From Micrococcales bacterium UBA7472 (GTDB lineage Bacteria > Actinomycetota > Actinomycetes > Actinomycetales > Microbacteriaceae): 16,539 nt of DNA. The first letter of the stretch is position 1, and each line of letters begins with the position of its first letter. The DNA is taken from positions 1-16,539 of the forward strand of contig DLOY01000016.1 of assembly GCA_002478545.1 (NCBI GenBank). The letters run 5' to 3'. The notes beneath the pieces are model-generated. The model had not been told where the DNA came from, ran no database searches, and saw only the letters and a list, made by a program, of their open reading frames with translations. This document shows positions 1 through 6,185 of the stretch, piece after piece. The translations under genes were made by a program, and so were the position numbers.

Positions 1-1
1 C

Positions 2-1405
2 CAAATCTCCTTTTCCCAACTTGGTACACCAGAAGCAATGGTTCAAACATTGATTCAGCAGGGTATCGACAAGCCTTTTCCCATTCAGATTGACACCCTT
101 CCCGACTCACTGGCTGGTCGCGACGTATTGGGCCGAGGAAAAACTGGATCGGGCAAAACTCTAGCTTTCAGTATCCCGGTGGTAGCGCGACTGGCAGAGA
201 TTCGTAAAGAGCAAGCATCCATCAGAAAGCCAATGGGCTTGGTCCTTGCCCCTACCAGGGAGCTGGTCACCCAAATTGCCGCAACCATGAGGCCACTGGC
301 TGACTCGATGAACCTTCGAGTTGAGACCATCTTTGGTGGTGTCTCCCAGAACCCTCAGGCAAAGGCCATTCGTGAAGGTGTGGAAATCATTGTCGCTACA
401 CCCGGTCGCCTTGAGGACCTGATGCAACAGGGCCTTCTAAAACTTGACGCCATCGAAATTACCGTCTTGGACGAAGCGGACCATATGGCTGACCTTGGCT
501 TCTTGCCGATCGTTACCAGAATCCTTAGGGCAACCCCAAAACACGGCCAGCGTCTCCTATTCTCCGCAACCTTGGACAACGGCGTAAACAAAATTGTTGA
601 TCAGTTTCTAAACAACCAGGTGATGCACTCAGTAGATGAGGAGAACTCCCCGGTTGCTCAAATGACCCACCATGTCTTCGAGGCAGCATCGCCTGAGGCC
701 AAAACCCAGCTAGTCAATGCACTAGCCTCGGGCTCGGATCGCCGAATCCTATTTATGCGCACCAAGCACCACGCCAAGAAGCTCGCTTTGGCGCTAACCA
801 AGGCTGGTATCCCGGCCGTAGACCTTCACGGTAACCTCTCCCAAAACGCTCGCGACAGAAACCTCGCCGCTTTCTCAAGCGGTGCGGTCAGAGTGTTGGT
901 CGCTACGGATGTTGCAGCTCGTGGAGTGCACGTTGACGATGTGAACCTGGTGATTCACGTTGACCCACCAGCTGAGCACAAGGCATACCTGCACCGCTCT
1001 GGAAGAACTGCCCGCGCGGGAGCTGAAGGCGATGTAGTCACAATCTGTCTTCCCTCGCAGCGCAAAGACCTTTCAGACCTTCTAAAAAAGGCTCAGATTG
1101 ACGTGAAGCCGATTCAAGTTACTAGTCAATCCCCAGAGGTCAAGTTGCTAATCGGTGAGGTTGCCCCATACGTAAAGCCGGTGGCCGTCGCAAAGCCGGC
1201 ACAAGGTGGCGGCCAATCTCAAGGTCGCAATGCCCAGCGCAAGCGAGCTATGAAGCAGGGTCAGCTGGCTTCAAAATCAGATAGTGGCCCGAAGCGATCT
1301 GCAGTTGCAGCTGCAAAGCGGACTGATAATGTCGCTAGACCAGCCGGCCCAAGCCAGCGCTCAAGAAGAGGTTCAAGACCCGCCCAGCAGGCCGGTCGAG
1401 GATAA
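2..1405 (+). CDS. DEAD-box ATP-dependent RNA helicase (5' end outside window)
   Basis: This is a superfamily 2 DEAD-box RNA helicase that remodels RNA duplexes or RNPs using ATP. The first in-window ATG is at 38, but the same frame is open back to base 2 and encodes QISFSQLGTPEA. That is the upstream half of the Q motif (conserved Phe and LG), so the true start lies left of the window. Counting from the ATG at 38, the visible motifs are: PFPIQ at 13-17 (Q motif), KTGSGKT at 35-41 (Walker A), PTREL at 72-76, GG at 100-101, TPGR at 121-124, DEAD at 145-148, SAT at 176-178, ARGVHVD at 294-300 and HRSGRTARAG at 319-328. All core motifs are intact. Residues from about 375 onward form a basic, low-complexity tail rich in K, R, G and Q. 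Such tails usually add nonspecific RNA binding. Which paralogue this is (RhlE, CsdA/DeaD or other) cannot be settled. Its stop codon directly abuts the stop of the opposing membrane-protein gene. Confidence 0.93.
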   Translation, partial: QISFSQLGTPEAMVQTLIQQGIDKPFPIQIDTLPDSLAGRDVLGRGKTGSGKTLAFSIPVVARLAEIRKEQASIRKPMGLVLAPTRELVTQIAATMRPLADSMNLRVETIFGGVSQNPQAKAIREGVEIIVATPGRLEDLMQQGLLKLDAIEITVLDEADHMADLGFLPIVTRILRATPKHGQRLLFSATLDNGVNKIVDQFLNNQVMHSVDEENSPVAQMTHHVFEAASPEAKTQLVNALASGSDRRILFMRTKHHAKKLALALTKAGIPAVDLHGNLSQNARDRNLAAFSSGAVRVLVATDVAARGVHVDDVNLVIHVDPPAEHKAYLHRSGRTARAGAEGDVVTICLPSQRKDLSDLLKKAQIDVKPIQVTSQSPEVKLLIGEVAPYVKPVAVAKPAQGGGQSQGRNAQRKRAMKQGQLASKSDSGPKRSAVAAAKRTDNVARPAGPSQRSRRGSRPAQQAGRG

Positions 1406-1867
1406 CTACTTGGTTGGCTTTCTAGTTGCGTAGGCAAAAACTGCAAGACCAATAACCAGGGCACCTGCTCCAAGCCCATATGCAGCTACGTCTTCAGAGC
1501 GGTTGTAGTCGACAAAGACTCCGACGAAAACTACCGCGATAATCGCAACCACGACACCGATTAGCTTGGACTTCAAATCATCTAGGTCGTTTACCTGCAG
1601 CCAGGTGGGAACCTCAAGCTCGGTGTCGATAAAGAGTTCGTAAAGTCCGTAGCCGATTACTAGCAATACGGTTCCAAGCAAAATTGCATCCACTGCGGTC
1701 AAGACCTCAACAATGGTGTCTTTGAGATAGGACGAGCCGGTGGCGGCTTCAAAAACCGCAACAAACATCTCGATTGAGCCAAAGACCATCAAAACTAAAG
1801 CTCCGATTATGGAGGCGACTGCTGGAACTATGACCGCGTATCGAGTCAGGCCCAAAAGTTTTCTCAT
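1406..1867 (-). CDS. UPF0114 (YqhA-like) integral membrane protein
   Basis: The 153-residue protein is very hydrophobic, with about four membrane segments near residues 8-34, 51-80, 102-119 and 128-147. The middle carries a pattern I recognise from the UPF0114/YqhA family: a GYGLYELFI-type segment, then a loop with PTWL and DLDDLKSKL (95-102), then another membrane helix. The family's function is not established; members are annotated only as conserved membrane proteins, and I assign no activity. The ATG at 1865-1867 has no Shine-Dalgarno sequence. A TAGACT hexamer sits exactly six bases upstream, so the message may be leaderless. The stop TAG at 1406-1408 immediately follows the helicase stop on the other strand, leaving no room for a terminator between the two genes. 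Confidence 0.75.
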   Translation of the reverse strand: MRKLLGLTRYAVIVPAVASIIGALVLMVFGSIEMFVAVFEAATGSSYLKDTIVEVLTAVDAILLGTVLLVIGYGLYELFIDTELEVPTWLQVNDLDDLKSKLIGVVVAIIAVVFVGVFVDYNRSEDVAAYGLGAGALVIGLAVFAYATRKPTK

Positions 1868-1873
1868 GCCGCG

Positions 1874-1879
1874 AGTCTA
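1874..1879 (-). promoter_or_regulatory. Candidate -10 box for a leaderless yqhA-like mRNA
   Basis: Read on the minus strand this is TAGACT, matching the TAnnnT consensus of the housekeeping sigma factor. It ends six bases before the ATG, so transcription would begin at or next to the A of the start codon. No convincing -35 hexamer is seen at 16-18 bp. Leaderless messages are common in Actinobacteria. This is inference from spacing alone. Confidence 0.4.
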
Positions 1880-1917
1880 GGTTTTCAAACGCTAGAAAAG
1901 AAGTGTCAGAAAACTAT

Positions 1918-1933
1918 ATAGATGAGTATCTAT
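1918..1933. promoter_or_regulatory. Perfect inverted repeat, candidate operator
   Basis: The sequence ATAGAT-GAGT-ATCTAT has perfect 6-bp arms around a 4-base centre. It ends one base before a -10-like TATTAT (1935-1940), so it lies in the -35/-10 spacer of the proposed promoter for the small protein at 1947. A repressor bound here would block RNA polymerase. Short AT-rich dyads at this position are typical for ArsR/SmtB or similar winged-helix repressors, but no regulator gene lies in the window and the identity is not known. Confidence 0.45.
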
Positions 1934-1934
1934 G

Positions 1935-1940
1935 TATTAT
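1935..1940 (+). promoter_or_regulatory. Candidate -10 box for the small Cys-containing protein
   Basis: TATTAT matches TATAAT at five of six positions. It stands exactly six bases before the ATG at 1947, the same geometry as the -10 box of the divergent membrane-protein gene. This would produce a leaderless message and argues for the 1947 start over the in-frame ATG at 1932. No good -35 box is visible. Confidence 0.45.
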
Positions 1941-1946
1941 GTGAAC

Positions 1947-2189
1947 ATGAGTGAGTGGAACTACACCAAGTGCGCAAAGCCATTTGAGAGCGAAGCAGCC
2001 GCCCGTCAATACATGACGGAAAAAGATTTTGCGGGTTGGATCCTAAAAAGAGACAACGGTTATGCAGCTGTTTGCCCCACATATCCGGAGGGCTATTACC
2101 CTGATGCAGTCAAAGTTGCGGAGATTGAGAACTCGCAGCATGAACTTGCAAAAACCATCCGGAGCGTGCCAATTCAAAACTGCTGCTAG
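1947..2189 (+). CDS. Small conserved-looking protein with four cysteines, function unknown
   Basis: I do not recognise this protein. From the ATG at 1947 it has 80 residues; an in-frame ATG at 1932 would add MYYVN. The 1947 start is preferred because a TATTAT -10-like hexamer ends six bases before it, fitting a leaderless message, while neither ATG has a Shine-Dalgarno sequence. The protein is soluble, with no signal peptide or membrane helix. It is rich in aromatics (Trp4, Tyr6, Trp31 and a PEGYYPDA stretch near 47-54). Its cysteines are Cys9, Cys43 and a terminal pair Cys79-Cys80; the only His is His65. The terminal CC pair suggests metal binding or thiol chemistry, but no known metal-site motif is present. 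The strong AT-rich dyad in front suggests its own regulated transcription. It is not obviously co-transcribed with anything except possibly the 48-residue gene downstream. Confidence 0.65.
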   Translation: MSEWNYTKCAKPFESEAAARQYMTEKDFAGWILKRDNGYAAVCPTYPEGYYPDAVKVAEIENSQHELAKTIRSVPIQNCC

Positions 2190-2231
2190 ACGGTAACCGT
2201 TTCATCGCTTCCTGAGAGTTCCGATCATCGC

Positions 2232-2249
2232 ACAGCGTGGAGTCGCTGT
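2232..2249 (+). other. Short hairpin in the 2190-2317 intergenic gap
   Basis: ACAGCG-TGGAGT-CGCTGT forms a perfect 6-bp stem with a 6-base loop. A run of five T follows about 12 bases later (2262-2266), too far for a textbook intrinsic terminator. It may still end the transcript of the upstream small gene. The rest of this 128-bp gap shows only a weak TAGATT (2286-2291) as a possible -10 for the next gene. Confidence 0.3.
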
Positions 2250-2317
2250 CACCCCAACGGGCTTTTTCTACTGAGTGAAAAGGTCTAGATTGAAGGTGCA
2301 GTCTTCCAAAGGAGGAG

Positions 2318-2464
2318 ATGAGAAATGGTCAAGAACAATCGGAATACGAAGAGGACCTCCGCGAGGCCATCAAAGAAAAGGCTCGACTAGCCAAGGAAGA
2401 AATGGCTGAGGCCCAAGTCCGTGAGGCCGAAAAGGAAGAGCGCGAGGATCGCGACGAGGACTAG
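2318..2464 (+). CDS. 48-residue highly charged helical small protein
   Basis: The reading frame begins MRNGQEQSEYEEDLREA and ends EERED-RDED. About two thirds of the residues are charged, mostly Glu with Lys/Arg/Asp, and there are no prolines and no cysteines. It should fold as one long amphipathic or solvent-exposed helix or coiled coil, with an acidic terminus. A strong AAGGAGG (2309-2315) sits just before the ATG, but the spacing is only 2 bases. The overlapping ATG at 2325 in another frame opens only 21 codons of a very basic peptide at a more usual spacing of 9 bases. I prefer the longer frame because of its length and coherent composition. No family is recognised. A weak hairpin with a T-rich tail follows the stop. 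Confidence 0.55.
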   Translation: MRNGQEQSEYEEDLREAIKEKARLAKEEMAEAQVREAEKEEREDRDED

Positions 2465-2466
2465 AT

Positions 2467-2484
2467 TCGGAAGTCCGATTCTTT
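2467..2484 (+). terminator. Weak hairpin-plus-T-tract after the 48-residue gene
   Basis: TCGGA-AG-TCCGA is a perfect 5-bp inverted repeat followed directly by TTCTTT, three bases after the stop codon of the small gene. The stem is short and the loop only two bases, so termination efficiency is doubtful. The position is right for an intrinsic terminator. Confidence 0.35.
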
Positions 2485-2539
2485 AGCAACAAAGTGTGAG
2501 TTTGCCGGACGGTTTGACATAGTCGTCATGTTGGATGAG

Positions 2540-2612
2540 CGCCCTCGGCAGGAATCGAACCTGCGACCAAGAGATTAGAAGGCTCTTGCTCTATCCACTG
2601 AGCTACGAGGGC
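2540..2612 (-). tRNA. tRNA-Arg (anticodon TCT)
   Basis: On the minus strand the 73-nt cloverleaf reads: acceptor GCCCTCG paired with CGAGGGC, D arm GCTC/GAGC, anticodon loop CTTCTAA (TCT at 2577-2579), T arm GCAGG-TTCGATT-CCTGC and discriminator G. CCA is not encoded. TCT reads AGA and, by wobble, AGG codons. The anticodon stem AGAGC/TCTCT has a C-U mismatch at the pair next to the loop (positions 31-39). The gene is divergent from putA and shares a 68-bp intergenic region with it; no clear -35/-10 pair is seen for the tRNA. Confidence 0.95.
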
Positions 2613-2680
2613 AACGGTAGAAAAGTTTAGCCCAGTAGGTGCCATAGAGTTATGCAAGGTTTACTCACCAAGGGGCAACG

Positions 2681-5600
2681 ATGTCACTGAACACTACTCA
2701 AATCCCTATTCCAGCGTCCCAAGAACTTGCAGATGCAGCGATTGAGCTAGTCAGAGCGTGGGTACAAGAGGCTGAGGCTCAGAGGGTAAGTCCTGCGGCC
2801 AAGCGTTTGGCGGGTCTTTTGCAGGACCCAAACGGCCTAGATTTTGCCGTTGGATTTGTCGACGGGGTCATCAGACCGGAAGACATCAAGGTTGCCGCCA
2901 AAAACTTTGCGTCCCTCAGATCAATCGTGCCCGGGTTTTTGCCTTGGGGGCTTCGAGTTCTAATCGCACTCGGCGCTATATTCGCAAGACTGTTCCCATT
3001 TATCGTCATTCCAATTGCCCGCAAAGCACTTCGAACCCTGGTCTCTCACCTAGTTATTGACGCCAGTGCAGGAAGACTTGGGGCCTCGCTTCGCAGAATC
3101 GCAAAATCTGGCGCAAAGCTCAACATCAACCTATTGGGTGAGGCAGTACTTGGCGAGGAAGAGGCCAAACGCCGCCTCATCAAGATTGCCGAGCTGCTCT
3201 CCCGCAAAGATGTTGACTACATTTCGGTCAAGGTTTCAGCCGCAGTTGCTCCGCACTCGAAATGGGCATTTGACCAAAACGTGGAGCACGTCGTAAAGCG
3301 TCTGACGCCGCTCTATGAGTTGGCTATGCGAGATGGTGCCAATAAGTTCATCAACCTGGACATGGAGGAGTACCACGATCTAGACCTCACAATCGAGGTC
3401 TTCAAGAAGGTTCTAGGTCAGCCGCAGTTCAAGAATCTCGAGGCTGGCATTGTGTTGCAGGCCTACCTGCCTGATGCCCTCAGAGCCATGATTGACCTGC
3501 AGCAGTGGGCCAGCCTTCGAGTTTTGGCCGGTGGTGCTCCAATCAAGGTTCGTGTTGTCAAGGGCGCAAATCTACCCATGGAACGAGTCGATGCTGAGAT
3601 CCATGGTTGGCCGCTGGCAACCGTGGAATCAAAGGCTCATGCTGATGCAAACTACAAGCGCGTTCTGAACTACGCACTTACTGCCGAGCGAGTAAAAAAC
3701 GTCAAAATTGGTGTCGCCGGCCACAACCTTTTTGACATCGCCTTTGCATGGCTCTTGGCGGGACAGCGTGGTGCTCAATCGGGCATGGACGTTGAGATGC
3801 TGCTGGGTATGGCGCAGGCTCAAGCCAGTGTCGTGCAAAAGACCATTGGCAACCTCGTGCTCTACACCCCGGTCGTTCACCCCCAAGAGTTTGATGTCGC
3901 AATTGCATACCTGATCAGAAGATTGGAAGAGGGTGCGGCAAAGGAGAACTTCCTTTCGAACGCGTTTGAACTTTCCCAGCAGAGCGCATTCGAAATTGAG
4001 AGGTCGAGATTCATTGAATCACTCACACTCGTGGATGAAAACGTCCCGATTCCTAACCGCTTGCAGGACAGGAACCTGGACCTCGCAGTCGCACCGGCTC
4101 GTGGTTTTGAAAACTCACCAGACACCGATCCTGCGATAAGACAAAACCGAATTTGGGCCTATCAAATAATGGCCAAGGTCGCCAATTCCCAACTCGGTGT
4201 CGAAAAAGTTGCAGGCGACACGGTCAGCTCCAATTTCGAACTACAGCAGCTCATTCAAAAAGCAAAGTTGGCTGGTGAGGCCTTTGGTGCAAAGCACCCG
4301 CTGGAGCGCGCTCAGCTATTGCATGAAATCGGTGTTGCCCTCGAGCGTAACCGCGCCAAATTGATCGAAGTTGCAATGTCCGAGGCGGGCAAGACTTTTG
4401 ACCAAATCGATGCCGAGATTTCAGAAGCAGTTGACTTTGCCCACTACTACGCGGAGCGATGCAAGGAGCTAGTTGATCTCGACGGAGCCAAGCCAAAGCC
4501 CTTCTCGCTGACGGTTGTTACTCCCCCGTGGAATTTCCCAATTGCTATTCCAGCGGGTAGCGCGCTGGCAGCTTTGGCTGCCGGGTCTGCCGTGATCTTT
4601 AAGCCGGCAGGTCAGGCAGCTCGCTGCGGTGCAGTCGTTGCCGAGATCATAGGCTCAATCATTGAGGCTCCGGTTTTCAACCACATTCAAATTTCAGAAT
4701 CCGATCTGGGTAGAGAGTTGATTGGTCACCCCATGGTGGATCAGGTAATTCTCACCGGAGGATTTGAGACCGCTCAGCTATTCCGATCTTTCCGCAATGA
4801 CCTGCGCCTCACCGCTGAGACCAGCGGCAAGAATGCGATTATCGTCACCCCGAGTGCGGACTTGGATTTGGCTGCGAAAGACGTGGCTTACTCCGCTTTT
4901 GGTCACGCTGGTCAAAAATGTTCAGCCGCGTCCCTGGTGATCTTGGTCGGATCAGTTGCAAAGTCAAAACGTTTCCGAAGGCAACTATTGGACGCGGTCT
5001 CCTCAATGACTGTCGATCACCCAACCAACCCAGCCGCTCAAATTGGTCCAGTAATTTCGGTTCCGGAGGCAAAGCTCCTAGGCGGACTAACTGAACTCTC
5101 AGGCAATGAGCGTTGGCTTCTGCAGCCTCGCCAGCTCGATGAGAGCGGCCGGCTCTGGAGCCCTGGAATCAAGGAAAATGTTGCGCCGAAATCGCAAACT
5201 CACCTGGTGGAGTACTTCGGTCCGGTTCTTGGAATCATGACCGCCAGAAGCCTTGAGGAAGCGATCGAGCTTCAAAACGCGGTTGACTACGGGCTCACCG
5301 CTGGGATCCACTCGCTGGATGCCAATGAGGTAGGCACTTGGATCGACTCAGTTCAGGCGGGAAACCTATACGTGAACCGCGGTATCACGGGCGCGATTGT
5401 GCAACGTCAGCCCTTTGGTGGCTGGAAGAACAGCGCAACGGGACCAACCGCGAAAGCGGGTGGACCGAACTACCTTTTGACGCTCTCTGGTTTTGAATCC
5501 AGTGCAGCAAGCTCCGAAATTGAAATCACCAACAAGAAAGTCCTGCAGGCCCTCGCACTTGCAGCGGCCTCCGAGTTGGATGATGCGGCGGTGTCCTCAG

Positions 5601-6097
5601 TTCTGCGCGGGGCACAATCCGACCTTGTGAACTTGACTGAGGTTTTCAAGAAGGTGTCAGATCCATCGGGTCTTTCGGTCGAGAGGAATCTATTCCGCTA
5701 CGTAAGTGCGGGAACTAGCCTTCGCATAAACCAGGGTTCTGAATCCAAGCACCAGTGGCGCTCGGTGATGACGCTACTAACCCTTGGAAGCGGAAGGGTT
5801 TCGGCTTTCGAGATCCCGAAACGTCTTCTGCAAATCCTCAAAAAGAGCGGCATTCAAGTTGTAATCGAGTCCGAGCAGAGCTGGCTTGAAAGTGTTAGCC
5901 CGGGAGATCGTTGGAGGGTCATTGGTCCAGTCAGCTTCGCTGGAAAGCTTGCGGACTGCCGAATTACGGTTTACAACCAAGACCCTGTGGAGTCCGGCCG
6001 AATTGAGCTACTTCCCTATTTCAAGGAGCAGGCAATTTCGATTACCGCTCACAGGTTCGGAAACCCCTCGAGAATGGTCGCGCAGCTAACCATCTGA
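2681..6097 (+). CDS. putA: Bifunctional proline dehydrogenase / L-glutamate gamma-semialdehyde dehydrogenase
   Basis: The enzyme oxidises proline to glutamate in two steps: FAD-dependent proline dehydrogenase, then NAD-dependent P5C/glutamate semialdehyde dehydrogenase, with electrons passing to quinone at the membrane. The ATG at 2681 has an AAGGGG ribosome site (2670-2675) at 5-base spacing. The 1138 residues contain an N-terminal helical arm; a PRODH barrel at about 145-430 with SVKVSA (182-187), LDMEEY (226-231), LQAYLPDA (259-266), RVVKGA (291-296), Tyr395 and the Arg413-Arg414 pair; and an ALDH domain at about 510-935 with PPWNFP (615-620), AETSGKN (Glu713) and GQKCSA (nucleophile Cys747). 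Both active sites look intact. There is no N-terminal ribbon-helix-helix DNA-binding domain, so it should not repress its own gene. Residues from about 945 form an extra C-terminal domain. Long PutA proteins carry such a domain, often a degenerate ALDH-like fold, but I could not see motifs proving that here. Confidence 0.95.
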   Translation: MSLNTTQIPIPASQELADAAIELVRAWVQEAEAQRVSPAAKRLAGLLQDPNGLDFAVGFVDGVIRPEDIKVAAKNFASLRSIVPGFLPWGLRVLIALGAIFARLFPFIVIPIARKALRTLVSHLVIDASAGRLGASLRRIAKSGAKLNINLLGEAVLGEEEAKRRLIKIAELLSRKDVDYISVKVSAAVAPHSKWAFDQNVEHVVKRLTPLYELAMRDGANKFINLDMEEYHDLDLTIEVFKKVLGQPQFKNLEAGIVLQAYLPDALRAMIDLQQWASLRVLAGGAPIKVRVVKGANLPMERVDAEIHGWPLATVESKAHADANYKRVLNYALTAERVKNVKIGVAGHNLFDIAFAWLLAGQRGAQSGMDVEMLLGMAQAQASVVQKTIGNLVLYTPVVHPQEFDVAIAYLIRRLEEGAAKENFLSNAFELSQQSAFEIERSRFIESLTLVDENVPIPNRLQDRNLDLAVAPARGFENSPDTDPAIRQNRIWAYQIMAKVANSQLGVEKVAGDTVSSNFELQQLIQKAKLAGEAFGAKHPLERAQLLHEIGVALERNRAKLIEVAMSEAGKTFDQIDAEISEAVDFAHYYAERCKELVDLDGAKPKPFSLTVVTPPWNFPIAIPAGSALAALAAGSAVIFKPAGQAARCGAVVAEIIGSIIEAPVFNHIQISESDLGRELIGHPMVDQVILTGGFETAQLFRSFRNDLRLTAETSGKNAIIVTPSADLDLAAKDVAYSAFGHAGQKCSAASLVILVGSVAKSKRFRRQLLDAVSSMTVDHPTNPAAQIGPVISVPEAKLLGGLTELSGNERWLLQPRQLDESGRLWSPGIKENVAPKSQTHLVEYFGPVLGIMTARSLEEAIELQNAVDYGLTAGIHSLDANEVGTWIDSVQAGNLYVNRGITGAIVQRQPFGGWKNSATGPTAKAGGPNYLLTLSGFESSAASSEIEITNKKVLQALALAAASELDDAAVSSVLRGAQSDLVNLTEVFKKVSDPSGLSVERNLFRYVSAGTSLRINQGSESKHQWRSVMTLLTLGSGRVSAFEIPKRLLQILKKSGIQVVIESEQSWLESVSPGDRWRVIGPVSFAGKLADCRITVYNQDPVESGRIELLPYFKEQAISITAHRFGNPSRMVAQLTI

Positions 6098-6146
6098 GCT
6101 TTGGGCCAAGATTTTTAGCATCCAACGGGAGTATTCTTTTCGGTTG

Positions 6147-6159
6147 GTGGTTAAACCAC
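6147..6159. promoter_or_regulatory. 13-bp perfect palindrome upstream of the RND permease
   Basis: GTGGTT-A-AACCAC has perfect 6-bp arms around a single central A. It lies in the 88-bp gap after putA, 26 bp before the permease start. It is not followed by a T run, so it does not look like a terminator. Position and symmetry fit an operator, for example for a TetR- or MarR-type regulator, which often control efflux genes. A TATTCT (6132-6137) just upstream could be the -10 box, which would place the palindrome just downstream of the transcription start. No regulator gene is in the window. Confidence 0.4.
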
Positions 6160-6185
6160 TTATCTGAAAAACGTTCGGGGTTCTG

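Noticed and set aside
2613..2680. Divergent promoters between tRNA-Arg and putA
   Set aside because: TAGAGT (2645-2650) for putA and TAAACT (minus strand) for the tRNA are possible -10 boxes, but neither has a fitting -35 box; promoters must be here, but I cannot place them.
6099..6116. Possible terminator after putA (TTGG-G-CCAA followed by T-rich sequence)
   Set aside because: The stem is four base pairs with a one-base centre, which cannot form a stable hairpin. No other terminator is seen in the gap.
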